Below are positions 23,999 through 34,373 of a DNA stretch of 64,000 nt, piece after piece. The notes beneath the pieces were generated by a model. That model worked only from the letters and a program-made list of their open reading frames with translations, was not told the origin of the DNA and made no database searches. The position numbers were made by a program, and so were the translations under genes. Origin of the DNA: Bacteroidales bacterium (lineage in GTDB: Bacteria; Bacteroidota; Bacteroidia; Bacteroidales; GCA-2748055); NCBI GenBank assembly GCA_021738565.1, contig JAIPBT010000013.1, forward strand, positions 1-64,000, read 5' to 3'. Each line of letters starts with the position of its first letter. Position 1 is the stretch's first letter.

Positions 23999-25483
23999 GT
24001 GAAACGTCTGGATCTATTATTAATAAAATCATTCCTGGGACCGCTGGTACTCACCTTTTTCATGGTGATATTCATACTCCTGATGCAGTTCCTGTGGAAA
24101 TACATTGATGACCTTGTCGGGAAGGGACTGGATTTTAAAGTCATTGCTGAATTCCTGCTCTATTCCAGTGCCAGTATGGTGCCCATGGCACTTCCCCTGG
24201 CTGTTCTTTTATCCTCCCTGATGACATTCGGGAACCTGGCTGAGAACCTGGAATTGCTAGCATTTAAATCTTCAGGCGTTGCCCTTACCAGGATCATGAG
24301 CTCGCTTTTCTTTGTGGTCATTTTCATTACATTTGCTGCATTTTTCTTTGCCAACACTGTGATGCCCGTATCCAATCTGAAGTTGCGTACATTGCTGCAT
24401 GATATCAAACGTCAGCGTCCCGAATTACAGATCCAACCGGGGATCTTCGACAATACAATGGAAGGTTATTCAATAAGGATCGGTGACCAGGACAGCAAAA
24501 CAAAACTCCTGAAAGATATATGGATATACGACCACACCGACAAGGCAGGAAATGTAAGTGTAACGGTGGCGGATTCCGGCTATATGAAGATGTCGAGTGA
24601 CGAAAAACAGCTGATCCTGACGCTTTACAATGGAAACAGTTACGTTGAATTACAGAAGACAAGGAAACGCGGCAAGACGAAAACCTATCCACATAGAAGG
24701 GATCGGTTCGCAAAAAGGGAAGTGATTATTGAAATGACCGGTTTTGGCCTTAACCGGTCCGACCAGAACATATGGAAGAACAGCTTTTCAATGATGAATC
24801 TGAAGCAGCTGACCCATTATGAAGATTCTCTTGATAAAAATATTGGTCAGCTTTACAATTCCGTGGACAACCTCATTACCAGGAGTACCCTAAAGAAAGA
24901 GAAGAAGAATATGATCAAAAGCAAGGCTTCATTGGACTCAACCGAACTTGCGTCGATCGTTCCCGAATACCATAAAATCAATATTGATACCGCATACAAC
25001 GGACTTACAAGGACCCAGAAAAGAAGAGCCATTAATCAGGCCATCAACCTTGCCAGGAGCAATAAGTCGTTTGTAACCACAAATTCAAACACCATCGGTT
25101 ACAAAACAAAAATGCTGCGTCGTTACCAGATCGAAAAGCACCGTAAATTCACACTTGCGTTGTCATGTCTGATATTCTTTTTTATAGGTGCACCCCTCGG
25201 GGCCATTATCCGGAAAGGGGGTCTGGGCATGCCGGTAATAGTGAGCGTCCTGTTTTTCCTGGTCTGGTATATGATATCCATAACCGGTGAAAAATTCGTC
25301 AGGGAAGATATGATCACCCCTTTCAGCGGGATGTGGATCTCAACATTTATCCTGGTCCCCCTGGGGATATTTTTATCCTACAAAGCTTCAACAGATTCTG
25401 TGATAATGAACATTGAATCTTATTTTACCTTCTTTAAAAAACTCAGGACCAAACTAAGAAAAAGAATATTGCAGGTAAAATGA
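23999..25483 (+). CDS. LptF/LptG-family LPS export permease (YjgP/YjgQ)
   Basis: Inner-membrane component of the lipopolysaccharide export ABC system. The 494-residue protein starts at a GTG (23999). Three transmembrane segments lie at about 13-35, 55-85 and 100-125 (GPLVLTFFMVIFILLMQFLW first), followed by a large periplasmic region (about 130-370) and three C-terminal segments (from about 385, LALSCLIFFFIGAPLGAIIR). The motif PLGAIIRKGGLGMP is characteristic. The periplasmic domain is longer than in E. coli LptF/G (about 365 aa total), as is usual in Bacteroidetes. Its stop overlaps the next gene by four bases (ATGA). Confidence 0.88.
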   Translation: MKRLDLLLIKSFLGPLVLTFFMVIFILLMQFLWKYIDDLVGKGLDFKVIAEFLLYSSASMVPMALPLAVLLSSLMTFGNLAENLELLAFKSSGVALTRIMSSLFFVVIFITFAAFFFANTVMPVSNLKLRTLLHDIKRQRPELQIQPGIFDNTMEGYSIRIGDQDSKTKLLKDIWIYDHTDKAGNVSVTVADSGYMKMSSDEKQLILTLYNGNSYVELQKTRKRGKTKTYPHRRDRFAKREVIIEMTGFGLNRSDQNIWKNSFSMMNLKQLTHYEDSLDKNIGQLYNSVDNLITRSTLKKEKKNMIKSKASLDSTELASIVPEYHKINIDTAYNGLTRTQKRRAINQAINLARSNKSFVTTNSNTIGYKTKMLRRYQIEKHRKFTLALSCLIFFFIGAPLGAIIRKGGLGMPVIVSVLFFLVWYMISITGEKFVREDMITPFSGMWISTFILVPLGIFLSYKASTDSVIMNIESYFTFFKKLRTKLRKRILQVK

Positions 25484-26679
25484 ATGTATTGATTCTCAGC
25501 AGTAAAATGCCATATCCTCCCAGGGATGGCGGCGCCATTGCAACCCTGAACCTTGCTGCAGGGCTGGCAAAAAACGGGGTTGGTGTTGCCATGCTCGCAA
25601 TAAATACCGGTAAGCATTACTATGCTCCTGAAAAGATCCCTGAAACAATCAGAGAATTGATCGACTTCATATCGGTTAAAAAAGATACCTCCTTAAAATT
25701 CACAGCTGCACTGAGAAACCTTGTATTCTCAAAAGATCCTTATATCGCGGAAAGGTTTTTCTTTGTCGGGTTTGAGGAGGCATTGATTGAAATCCTGGAG
25801 CACAAATCCTTTGACATCATACAACTCGAGGGGCCGTATTTTTCCTTGTACATTCCTTATATTAAAAAACTTACCAATGCCAGGATAATCCTGCGGGCAC
25901 ATAATGTTGAATTTCAAATCTGGAACCAGCGGTGGAAGAATGAAAAACGCATCATTCACAGGTTATACATGATGAACATGGCCAAAAGGGTTAAAAAACT
26001 TGAAAAACGCATCCTGTCTGAAATAGATCTGCTGGTCCCCATTTCTTCCCGTGATGAGAAGGTGTTTCTGTCCATGAATCCCGGTCTGGCTTCAGTGGTG
26101 GTTCCTGCAGGACTTGACATATCAAAATACAGAAATGTAACTTCAGTAACCTGGAACAGCATATTTTTTATCGGATCACTCGACTGGGTTCCCAACCAGG
26201 AAGGATTGCAATGGTTTGTAAAGCATGTATTGCCGCACCTGCTTGACCACGATAAGGACATTTCGGTTCATATCGCGGGGCGCAATCCATCAGAGGAATT
26301 CATCAATTCCATCGCCCATCCATCGATCATATACCACGGTGAGGTTGAAGATGCAATCACATTCATGGGCAAATACAGGGTTATGGCGGTACCCCTGCTT
26401 ACCGGAAGCGGGATCAGGATAAAGATACTCGAAGGAATGGCCATGGGAAAATGCATTGTAACAACCAGCATTGGGGCTGAGGGGATTCCTGTTAAGGATG
26501 GCGAACACCTTTTCATCGCCAATGATGGAAAGACTTTTGCAAGGAAACTCCTGGAGCTGCTGAATGATCCGGTGGTTGCCGGCTCCATGTCTGCCGCGGC
26601 CAGGCAACTCATACAGAAAAAATTTGATACCTTTGCGATCGCTTCAAAACTGTTGAATCACTACAAAAATCTTATATGA
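25480..26679 (+). CDS. Glycosyltransferase, GT4-like (GT-B fold)
   Basis: 399 residues in the style of EpsH/PEP-CTERM-associated sugar transferases. The N-terminal Rossmann domain opens MNVLILSSKMPYPPRDGGA, with the glycine-rich acceptor loop. RAHNVEFQIWNQRW lies at about residue 137, and the donor domain contains FIGSLDWVPNQEG (about 229) and PLLTGSGIRIKILEGMAMGK (about 305-324), whose EGMAMGK matches the nucleotide-sugar EX7E-type region. It overlaps the preceding LptF/G gene and the following GT2 gene by four bases each, so the product is probably a cell-surface glycan linked to envelope assembly. Confidence 0.88.
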   Translation: MNVLILSSKMPYPPRDGGAIATLNLAAGLAKNGVGVAMLAINTGKHYYAPEKIPETIRELIDFISVKKDTSLKFTAALRNLVFSKDPYIAERFFFVGFEEALIEILEHKSFDIIQLEGPYFSLYIPYIKKLTNARIILRAHNVEFQIWNQRWKNEKRIIHRLYMMNMAKRVKKLEKRILSEIDLLVPISSRDEKVFLSMNPGLASVVVPAGLDISKYRNVTSVTWNSIFFIGSLDWVPNQEGLQWFVKHVLPHLLDHDKDISVHIAGRNPSEEFINSIAHPSIIYHGEVEDAITFMGKYRVMAVPLLTGSGIRIKILEGMAMGKCIVTTSIGAEGIPVKDGEHLFIANDGKTFARKLLELLNDPVVAGSMSAAARQLIQKKFDTFAIASKLLNHYKNLI

Positions 26680-27839
26680 GCGGCTGGCAAATCATATTCT
26701 GGATATCTGTCGGATTGATCCTGCACTCATACCTTATCTTTCCTTTTGTCCTTCAGTTGCTGGCTTACAAAAAGAGACAGAATGAATTGATCTACACTGA
26801 AAGTGAACTTCCCGCTGTTACAGTTGTAATGTCTGTATTTAATGAAGAAAATGTACTTGCAGAAAAAATCGACAGCATCTTTTCCTCAGATTATCCGGCC
26901 GGTAAAATTAAACTGTTCTTAGGTTCGGATGCATCGACTGACAAAACCAATGGCATCATAAAAGCATATGCCGCAAAAAACCGGTTGATAGAATACAGGA
27001 TGTATGAAAGCAGAAGAGGAAAACCCAATGTCATCAATGATCTGATAAAGAAAGTTTCCAACGGGATCGTTGTTATGACAGATGCTAAAGCCATCTTTCA
27101 TCCGGATGCGGTAAGGAACCTTGTAAAGCATTTCAAGAACCGGGATATAGGGATCGTCGGGGCAAACATTCAGGACAGCACCGGCAAAAAAAGCGGGGTC
27201 TCTGCACCTGAAAAAGCGTTCATGACAAGAGAAATCGTTATGAAATACCGTGAAGGATTGGTATGGGGAGCGGCAATGGGACTTTACGGCGCACTTTATG
27301 CCGTCAGGAGGCCACTTTTCACGCCGGTTCCAAAAGGATTCGCCGTTGATGATTTCTTCATTACTTTAAATGTTCTTCGGCAAAAAAAAAGGTCCATTCT
27401 CGAGATGAATGCCATCACCTATGAAAATGTTCCGGACCTGATCTCTGAAGAGTACAGGAGAAAAGTAAGAATAGCCAGTGGCAATTACAGCAATATGTCC
27501 TATTTTCTTAAGGAGCTGGTTTCCCTATGGAAAGGAGCATCTTTTGCATACTTCTCACATAAAGTGATCCGCTGGATGGGACCTTTTATACTGATCGCAC
27601 TGGCCATTTCAAACATACTGTTATACAACCAGCATCTGTTCTATAAAGTTAGTTTGTTCGCAGCCGCCGGGCTACTCATTTTTTCATTATTTGACATTTT
27701 GCTGAGCAAAATCGGATTACATATTGTATTTTTGCGCTTTGTAAGGCACTTCATTTCTATGAATGTGGCTTTGTTACACGGTTTTATTAATTATATCAGG
27801 GGGATAACGAAAGATGTCTGGCAACCAACAAACAGATAA
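26676..27839 (+). CDS. Membrane-bound GT2-family glycosyltransferase
   Basis: 387 residues: an N-terminal membrane helix (about 6-28), a GT-A domain with [20 protein letters not shown] (about 48-67), a DXD-like TDAKA at about 136, [12 protein letters not shown] (about 223) as the ED-type acceptor motif, a QxxRW-like region replaced by [11 protein letters not shown], and three C-terminal membrane segments from about 290. It likely builds a polymer or transfers a sugar to a lipid carrier at the inner membrane. Its 3' end overlaps the ribBA start by 26 nt. Confidence 0.87.
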   Translation: MSGWQIIFWISVGLILHSYLIFPFVLQLLAYKKRQNELIYTESELPAVTVVMSVFNEENVLAEKIDSIFSSDYPAGKIKLFLGSDASTDKTNGIIKAYAAKNRLIEYRMYESRRGKPNVINDLIKKVSNGIVVMTDAKAIFHPDAVRNLVKHFKNRDIGIVGANIQDSTGKKSGVSAPEKAFMTREIVMKYREGLVWGAAMGLYGALYAVRRPLFTPVPKGFAVDDFFITLNVLRQKKRSILEMNAITYENVPDLISEEYRRKVRIASGNYSNMSYFLKELVSLWKGASFAYFSHKVIRWMGPFILIALAISNILLYNQHLFYKVSLFAAAGLLIFSLFDILLSKIGLHIVFLRFVRHFISMNVALLHGFINYIRGITKDVWQPTNR

Positions 27840-29076
27840 GAATTTTAAGCTGAATACAATAGAGGAAGCAATTGAAGATATTCGCAATGGAAAAATAATC
27901 ATTGTAGTTGATGATGAGGACAGGGAAAATGAGGGAGATTTTCTTGCTGCAGCAGAATTAACCACAGCCGAAACCATCAATTTCATGGCACAGCACGGAA
28001 GGGGATTGATATGTGCAGCAGTTTCAGAGAGACGGTGCGAAGAACTCGATCTACCCATGATGGTAAGCAGAAACACTTCAAGTCATACCACTGCCTTTAC
28101 GGTCTCGGTTGATCTTCTCGGACACGGAACCACTACGGGAATATCCGCTTCCGACAGGGCAAAGACTGTCAGGGCACTTGTTGATCCTTCAACAACACCT
28201 GAAGACCTGGCGCGGCCCGGTCATATTTTTCCGCTAAAGGCCAAACTCCTTGGTGTTTTGCGCAGGGCAGGACATACGGAAGCAGCTGTTGATTTTGCAA
28301 AACTGGCCAATTTAAAACCGGGAGGAGTACTTGTGGAGATCATGAATGAAGACGGTACCATGGCCAGGCTGCCACAGCTTGTAAAGATCGCCAGGAAATT
28401 CAACCTGAAGATTGTCACAATAAAGGATCTTATCGCATATCGCCTTAAGAATGAAAGTATAATCATCAAAGGTACCGAAGTAAATCTTCCAACTGTTTAC
28501 GGTAACTTCAAGCTTATACCTTTCATCCAGAAATCAAACGGACAGGAGCATGTCGCACTTACCAAAGGAAAATGGACAAAAGATGATGCAGTCCTGGTAA
28601 GGGTCCATTCTTCATGCGTTACAGGGGATATTTTCGGGAGCTACAAATGTGACTGCGGGGAACAACTGCACAAGGCGATGGAGATCGTCGAGAAAGCAGG
28701 GACCGGGGCGATCGTCTATTTAAACCAGGAAGGGAGAGGTATCGGGCTCTACAACAAGATGAAAGCATACAAGTTGCAGGAAGAGGGGCTGGATACTGTT
28801 GAAGCAAATCTCAAACTTGGTTTTGAGGAAGATGAAAGAGATTACGGTGTCGGTGCAGGAATACTTCACGAACTGGGAATCGGGAAAATAAGGTTATTGT
28901 CAAACAACCCTGTAAAGCGCAAGGGGCTTGAAGGATACGGCATGAAAATTATTGAAACAATTCCGATCACCATTCAACCTAACAAACACAACGAGTTTTA
29001 CCTCAAGACCAAAAAAACCAAAATGGGACACTTCCTGGACCTGGTGAATTACAATATAAAAGAAGATAAGGAATGA
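27814..29076 (+). CDS. ribBA: Bifunctional DHBP synthase / GTP cyclohydrolase II
   Basis: Two entry reactions of riboflavin synthesis: ribulose 5-phosphate to dihydroxybutanone phosphate, and GTP to the diaminopyrimidine. Residues about 10-210 are RibB with [11 protein letters not shown] (about 32-42) and [10 protein letters not shown]. About 215-415 are RibA with the zinc ligands in [20 protein letters not shown] (about 268-287), [12 protein letters not shown] and [16 protein letters not shown]. All expected catalytic and zinc residues are present and the 420-residue length is standard. It begins inside the 3' end of the GT2 gene, overlaps fmt by four bases, and no FMN riboswitch is seen ahead of it. 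Confidence 0.96.
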   Translation: MSGNQQTDKNFKLNTIEEAIEDIRNGKIIIVVDDEDRENEGDFLAAAELTTAETINFMAQHGRGLICAAVSERRCEELDLPMMVSRNTSSHTTAFTVSVDLLGHGTTTGISASDRAKTVRALVDPSTTPEDLARPGHIFPLKAKLLGVLRRAGHTEAAVDFAKLANLKPGGVLVEIMNEDGTMARLPQLVKIARKFNLKIVTIKDLIAYRLKNESIIIKGTEVNLPTVYGNFKLIPFIQKSNGQEHVALTKGKWTKDDAVLVRVHSSCVTGDIFGSYKCDCGEQLHKAMEIVEKAGTGAIVYLNQEGRGIGLYNKMKAYKLQEEGLDTVEANLKLGFEEDERDYGVGAGILHELGIGKIRLLSNNPVKRKGLEGYGMKIIETIPITIQPNKHNEFYLKTKKTKMGHFLDLVNYNIKEDKE

Positions 29077-30056
29077 AAGGTTCCGGAATCCGTATTGTTT
29101 TTATGGGCACACCTGCTTTTGCAGTAGGGCCCTTAGAAGCGATCCTGGATTCAGGAATCCTGGTGAATGGCATTGTAACTGCTCCTGACAAACCCTCCGG
29201 GAGGGGCCAAAAACCCAATCCGTCCGCAGTGAAGCAATATGCCCTGGAAAATCAGCTTAGCTGTCCGGTGCTGCAACCAGAGTCCCTGAAAGATCCACGC
29301 TTTACCGAAAAGCTCAAAACACTTGATGCCCATATCTTTGTTGTTGTTGCATTTCGGATGCTGCCTGAATCAGTATGGAAAATACCTCCAATGGGCACAA
29401 TCAACCTGCATGCTTCACTATTGCCCGATTACAGGGGGGCTGCACCCATCAACTGGAGCCTGATAAATGGTGAAACAGAAACAGGCGTTACAACATTTCT
29501 TATTGATGAACAGATAGATACAGGGAACATACTACTGCAAAAGGCTGTCAGGATCACCCCTTCTGATAATGCAGGTACCCTGCATGACAAGCTCATGCAT
29601 GCTGGTTCCGGTCTTACAGTCAGGACCATCAACCAGCTTTTCAACGGGAATATCAAACCCATCGACCAGAAAACTCTTGATACAAAAGCTGAACAGCTCA
29701 GTAAAGCGCCGAAAATATCAAAAGAAGATTGCAGGATCAGGTGGGATCAACCCGGCGAAAAGATTCAAAACCTGGTAAGGGGCATGAGTCCTTACCCGGC
29801 TGCATTCTCAGTTATGAAAAAAAGCGACGATGAAGAGATCCCAGTTAAGATCCTTGATGCAAGGATAATGGAAAAAGGCAGAACCGGACAACCGGGAACC
29901 ATCGAATCAGACAATACATCGTTCATCAGGGTTTGCGCGAGCGACGGACAGATCGAAATAACCACATTGCAAATGGCCGGAAAAAAAAGAATGGAAACAG
30001 CTGATTTCCTGCGGGGATTCCAGCATGACCTGAATGAATATTTTATGGTTGTATGA
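29073..30056 (+). CDS. fmt: Methionyl-tRNA formyltransferase
   Basis: Formylates initiator Met-tRNA using 10-formyltetrahydrofolate. 327 residues: the Rossmann formyltransferase domain opens [12 protein letters not shown] (about 7-18), then [20 protein letters not shown] (about 111-130), which contains the Asn-His pair and the SLLPxYRG signature. [15 protein letters not shown] carries the catalytic Asp, and a C-terminal tRNA-binding OB-like domain starts at about 210. Last gene of the operon from 23999; it ends one base before the convergent gene at 30057, with no obvious terminator hairpin between them. Confidence 0.95.
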   Translation: MKGSGIRIVFMGTPAFAVGPLEAILDSGILVNGIVTAPDKPSGRGQKPNPSAVKQYALENQLSCPVLQPESLKDPRFTEKLKTLDAHIFVVVAFRMLPESVWKIPPMGTINLHASLLPDYRGAAPINWSLINGETETGVTTFLIDEQIDTGNILLQKAVRITPSDNAGTLHDKLMHAGSGLTVRTINQLFNGNIKPIDQKTLDTKAEQLSKAPKISKEDCRIRWDQPGEKIQNLVRGMSPYPAAFSVMKKSDDEEIPVKILDARIMEKGRTGQPGTIESDNTSFIRVCASDGQIEITTLQMAGKKRMETADFLRGFQHDLNEYFMVV

Positions 30057-30536
30057 TCACCTTTTTGAAGAAGTTCGCCTCAGTCCCTTTAGATTCACCT
30101 TAACTCCTTCTGCATATTCCAAATACAAAGTCAATCCATTTATAAATTGCAGCTGATAAGGCCTGGAATACCTGCCAATTACAAAGAAGTCATAATTGTA
30201 ATCCTCAATAATTTCCATGGAGATCTTCTTTATATCCTTCTCATCAATATAATCGAAGAATTTCCTGACCATAAAAACATAACTTCGACAGGTTTTAGGG
30301 CTGTAATTCCTGGTTGTAAGGAATTGGATAAAACCGTCAAGGTGGTCCTCCCTTTCATGCCTGGATGATTTTAACCAATCGCTTATGGCATGCCACCATT
30401 CAAAGGAATGCTTCTTTGTCCTGCCCGCAGCTGCATCGGACTTTCCTTTTGAAAAAAAGTCAATTCGAGTTTGCCTTCCATCGGTATCAGGATATTTGAT
30501 CAGATCATTCCTTTCTTGTTGCAACGATGTTTCCAC
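30057..30536 (-). CDS. Stand-alone SAM-like core-binding domain of a tyrosine recombinase
   Basis: 159 residues. The segment at about 60-150 (FIQFLTTRNYSPKTCRSYVF, then FFDYIDEKDIKKISMEIIEDY) matches the N-terminal SAM-like DNA-binding domain of phage-type integrases (XerC/D fold). The protein then ends in a basic tail (LKGLRRTSSKR) with no R-H-R-Y catalytic domain. No catalytic remnant is visible downstream, since the stop abuts fmt. It may be a truncated recombinase or a domesticated DNA-binding protein. The start at 30536 gives a 50-residue polar N-terminal extension that is unusual for the family. Confidence 0.65.
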   Translation of the reverse strand: METSLQQERNDLIKYPDTDGRQTRIDFFSKGKSDAAAGRTKKHSFEWWHAISDWLKSSRHEREDHLDGFIQFLTTRNYSPKTCRSYVFMVRKFFDYIDEKDIKKISMEIIEDYNYDFFVIGRYSRPYQLQFINGLTLYLEYAEGVKVNLKGLRRTSSKR

Positions 30537-30617
30537 AATCTGTTTTTGTGGTAAGTTACTGCAGCAATGTATGAATGTAAAGTTTTGATGCTCAAAATGA
30601 TTAACAATTTATGAACA

Positions 30618-31616
30618 TCAGATCCCATCAAACTCAAACTCCAGGCCAGGATTCTTCTCCTGTTCCCTTGCAGGCTTCTCCCTATTATTTTCCTTTATTT
30701 CCGGCCTCGACCTCCTTAGCCATATTTCGGTACCCGGTTCTACTTTTGTACCCTTGTCCAGGTTGTTCAATCTGTATAACCTGTTGAGCCTGATCCCGTA
30801 CTTCTGAGATATGTCACGCATTGTCTGATTTTCTTCAACAATATGTATCTCATTGCCTTTTGCAGCTTTGAAACGCTTGGGTTGCAGATATATGATCGTT
30901 CCCGGCTCGGGGGTTTCCCCACGCTCAAGGTCGTTGTACCTGAATATTTCAAATGGATACAGATCGAACTCTTTCCTGAGAGATGCAGGTGTGTCACCTG
31001 TTTCAACAATTATATAGTCGATGCGGTTGTTCTGTAAAACCTGTCTTGACGGCCCGGCCCCTGCCCTCTCTCTTGCCTTCCCCGGCTTATAGTCACCTGA
31101 AAGCACCATCTCATCGTATGCATACAATTCATTATCCTCAATGATCCCTATCAGCAAATCTGCATATTTCCTGCTTGTGGCATAGCCGGCATTTTTGAGC
31201 CCCCGCGCCCATCCCTTATAATCATCGGGTTTCAGTTCAAAAAGGAACTGGTATCGGGGTGTCGTTGTAATGAACAGGGAATGGTCATCGTAAGATTGTC
31301 CCGGGTTTCCGTATTTGCGAAAACATTCGTTTTTTTCATCGTCGTTATGATAAATTCTCTTTCCTTCCCAGTCATGGCACTTGATACCGAAATGGTTGTT
31401 TGCTTTTCTGGCCAGCCTGCTGTTCCCGTTGTCAGATTCCAGGCATCCCTGGGCCAGCGTAATGCTTGCAGGGATTCCCGTATTCCGCATGTTATTCATG
31501 GCCAGCTCTGCATAGGTTTCGATATATTCCTCCCTTGAAATTCTTTCCTGAGCTTTCGATGAAGTATACAGGAACAGTGCAATTGATGTTATTATAACCT
31601 TACCTCGCATTTTCAA
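30618..31616 (-). CDS. Secreted glucosaminidase (GH73) with two LysM domains
   Basis: Peptidoglycan hydrolase of 332 residues. A signal peptide (to about residue 22, ending SSKAQ) is followed by an N-acetylglucosaminidase domain at about 28-165: ITLAQGCLESDNGNSRLA with the catalytic Glu, NNHFGIKCHDWEGK, and YGNPGQSYDDHSLFI. Two LysM peptidoglycan-binding modules lie at about 200-245 (DYIIVETGDTPASLRKEFDL) and 255-300 (EIHIVEENQTMRDISQKYGI). The tail is charged. Likely exported and used in cell-wall remodelling or daughter-cell separation. Single gene, divergent from ppc. Confidence 0.92.
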   Translation of the reverse strand: MKMRGKVIITSIALFLYTSSKAQERISREEYIETYAELAMNNMRNTGIPASITLAQGCLESDNGNSRLARKANNHFGIKCHDWEGKRIYHNDDEKNECFRKYGNPGQSYDDHSLFITTTPRYQFLFELKPDDYKGWARGLKNAGYATSRKYADLLIGIIEDNELYAYDEMVLSGDYKPGKARERAGAGPSRQVLQNNRIDYIIVETGDTPASLRKEFDLYPFEIFRYNDLERGETPEPGTIIYLQPKRFKAAKGNEIHIVEENQTMRDISQKYGIRLNRLYRLNNLDKGTKVEPGTEIWLRRSRPEIKENNREKPAREQEKNPGLEFEFDGI

Positions 31617-31768
31617 TTCAACATTTACTTCAAAAGTATTGAAACATTTGTTCGATGCGACAATAAGATTTTAACACCCAAATCATATTATTATTGCGTA
31701 TTCTTTGATGCATTTAAACAAGATTGAACCAATTGCGTTAAATTTGTCAGACAAACCTTTTACTGAAA

Positions 31769-34345
31769 ATGAATCCATCCGATAATACCTACCTCGAAAA
31801 TTTCAACAAAGAGGTTGGACTTAAATTCCAGCTATACAACAGCCTTTTTACCGCTCTTCCTTTTCATAAGGTTGAAAAGACAGGTGTACTTGTTTCGATT
31901 TTTCTTCTGTATTGTGAAGAAAATTATGAAAAAGGAAGCGGCCCTGTTAAGATCATCAGGGATTTCCTGAAGCAATATGGGAACTATCATTCTGAAGAAG
32001 AGGAACTGGATCTCCTGTTTAGATTTGTGCAATATGCTGAAAGACAGGTGGTTCTTTTTGATGCGCTGGAAGATGCAGCATTCCCCCAGATCAACGACCT
32101 GACCGGAACAGGAACGCTCAACCAGCTTCATGCAGCAGTCAAACAGCAGAATTTCGACAGGCAGTTAAAGGAACGGCTGCAAGACTTTTCCGTCAGGCTC
32201 GTACTTACTGCACATCCAACACAATTTTATCCCAGCGAGGTACTGGTGATCATCAACGATCTGGCACAGGCGATTACCGATGACAACACCGCGCTTGTAA
32301 ATTCGTACCTGCAGCAGCTTGGAAAAACGCCTTTCTTCAAGAGTTCCAAACCCTCACCCTACGACGAAGCTGTCAACCTCATATGGTATCTTGAGAATGT
32401 CTTCTACCATGCAGCCGGGGAAATACTTACTTACATGACTGATCGTTTCCCGGGGGCAATTCCCGGTAACCGCCGTTTGCTTCAACTTGGATTCTGGCCC
32501 GGCGGTGACAGGGATGGAAATCCTTTTGTTAATCATGAAACCGCTTTGAATGTGTCCATGGCACTTAAAAATTCTATAATAAAATGCTATTATGATGATA
32601 TAAAGCTCCTCAAAAAAAGGTTAACCTTTAAAGGAGTTTCCCACATTGTAGCCGCCCTGCAGGAGAAGCTATACAGGAACATATTTGTTAATACTGAAAA
32701 ATCATCCTTAACAGCTGATGAGATCATCGAATTTTTAACGGAAATCCGGGATCAGCTGATCAGTGAACATAACAGTCTTTTCGTCGGCAGCGTGGAGAGC
32801 CTGATGCGCAAGGTGCAGCTTTTCGGGTTGCATTTTGCATCACTGGACATACGACAGGACAGCAAGGTGCATAACACATTGCTTGAAAAGATCTCAGCCT
32901 TCGCGGAAATCCTTCCGCCTGATTACAAAACATTACCCTCCAAAGAAAAAATAAAGGCCCTTGAAAATATAGAAGAACCCTTTGAAAAAATAGAAACCGG
33001 TAACGATACACAACAGGATGTGCTGGAAACGATCAAAGCAATAAAAAAGATCCAGCAAAGCAATGGCGAAGCCGGTTGCCACCGATACATCATAAGTCAT
33101 ACCCGGGAAGCGCTTGATGTCATGGGTGTTTACAGCCTGTTCAGGATTGCCGGCTGGAAGAAGAAAGAGATGTCGGTTGATTTCGTTCCCCTGTTTGAGT
33201 CGATCAGAGACCTTGAAAATGCATACCTTGTAATGAAAGAATTGTATGGAACAAAGCACTACAGGGAACACCTTTCGCGCAGGAACAATGTGCAGACCAT
33301 CATGCTTGGTTTTTCCGACGGAACGAAGGATGGCGGTTTTCTTATGGCCAACTGGAGCATATACAAGGCAAAAGAAGCATTAACAAAAATTTCAAAAGAA
33401 TACGGTGTTGATGTAGTGTTTTTCGATGGTCGCGGGGGCCCTCCTGCACGTGGCGGAGGACGGACACACCAGTTTTATGCCTCAATGGGATCAAATATTT
33501 CCAATAAAGAAATACAGCTTACCATACAGGGACAGACCATCAGTGCAAACTTTGGGACCGTAGATACTGCCCGATACAACATTGAACAATTGCTGAATGC
33601 AGGGATAACCAGTAATATATTTTCTTCCGGCAAACCCACACTAACGGAGAAGGAGGACAAACTGCTGGAGTCACTCGCAAGAGAAAGCTTTAATGCTTAC
33701 AGTCATTTAAAGAACAAACCCCTGTTCCTCGAATACCTGAACTTTGCAAGTCCGCTCAGGTATTATAGCGATACAAACATTGCGAGCCGGCCTTCGAGCC
33801 GAAAGACCGGCAAACTCAATCTTGAGGATCTCAGGGCGGTTCCATATGTCGGGGCCTGGAGCCAGCTGAAGCAAAACCTTCCGGGTTATTATGGTGTGGG
33901 AACAGCATTGGAAAAACTCAAAAATCAGGGCAGATGGGATGAAATAAACCTGTTGTATAAAAACTCATTGTATTTCAGAACAGTTCTTGAGAATTGTGAG
34001 ATGGCCATGACAAAATGCTTTTTTCCCCTAACATCCTACCTGTCCGATCATCCAAAATATGGCGCTCTCTGGAAAGATATCCACGAAGAATATGAAAGGA
34101 CCAGGAAATATCTTTTAAAATTATTTGAATGTGATGAATTAATGGATAAAAAGCCCGTGAACAGGTTATCCATCCAGATGCGTCAGCGAATAGAGCTTCC
34201 GCTCCTTACGATCCAGCAATATGCATTGGACCGGTTAAGAAATCTGAAGCCAAATGAAGGCAACAAGCGTTTGATCAATACTTATGAAAAACTGGCAATG
34301 CGTTGCTCCTTCGGGATCATAAATGCCGAAAGGAACAGTGCATGA
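31769..34345 (+). CDS. ppc: Phosphoenolpyruvate carboxylase
   Basis: Makes oxaloacetate from PEP and bicarbonate, the anaplerotic reaction. 858 residues. The catalytic-His motif is VLTAHPTQFYPSEV (His about residue 150), then WPGGDRDGNPFV (about 246), FFDGRGGPPARGGG (about 551-564) with the mobile loop, and a long helical C-terminal part. The C-terminus reads MRCSFGIINAERNSA rather than the usual MRNTG ending, a difference known from some Bacteroidetes forms as far as I recall. Upstream 31617-31768 is AT-rich, a likely divergent promoter region with the glucosaminidase. Confidence 0.95.
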   Translation: MNPSDNTYLENFNKEVGLKFQLYNSLFTALPFHKVEKTGVLVSIFLLYCEENYEKGSGPVKIIRDFLKQYGNYHSEEEELDLLFRFVQYAERQVVLFDALEDAAFPQINDLTGTGTLNQLHAAVKQQNFDRQLKERLQDFSVRLVLTAHPTQFYPSEVLVIINDLAQAITDDNTALVNSYLQQLGKTPFFKSSKPSPYDEAVNLIWYLENVFYHAAGEILTYMTDRFPGAIPGNRRLLQLGFWPGGDRDGNPFVNHETALNVSMALKNSIIKCYYDDIKLLKKRLTFKGVSHIVAALQEKLYRNIFVNTEKSSLTADEIIEFLTEIRDQLISEHNSLFVGSVESLMRKVQLFGLHFASLDIRQDSKVHNTLLEKISAFAEILPPDYKTLPSKEKIKALENIEEPFEKIETGNDTQQDVLETIKAIKKIQQSNGEAGCHRYIISHTREALDVMGVYSLFRIAGWKKKEMSVDFVPLFESIRDLENAYLVMKELYGTKHYREHLSRRNNVQTIMLGFSDGTKDGGFLMANWSIYKAKEALTKISKEYGVDVVFFDGRGGPPARGGGRTHQFYASMGSNISNKEIQLTIQGQTISANFGTVDTARYNIEQLLNAGITSNIFSSGKPTLTEKEDKLLESLARESFNAYSHLKNKPLFLEYLNFASPLRYYSDTNIASRPSSRKTGKLNLEDLRAVPYVGAWSQLKQNLPGYYGVGTALEKLKNQGRWDEINLLYKNSLYFRTVLENCEMAMTKCFFPLTSYLSDHPKYGALWKDIHEEYERTRKYLLKLFECDELMDKKPVNRLSIQMRQRIELPLLTIQQYALDRLRNLKPNEGNKRLINTYEKLAMRCSFGIINAERNSA

Positions 34346-34373
34346 ATCACGATCCTGATAAAAATTATATACA

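Noticed and set aside
27700-27813. FMN riboswitch before ribBA
   Set aside because: ribBA starts inside the upstream glycosyltransferase gene and none of the conserved FMN aptamer blocks are visible.
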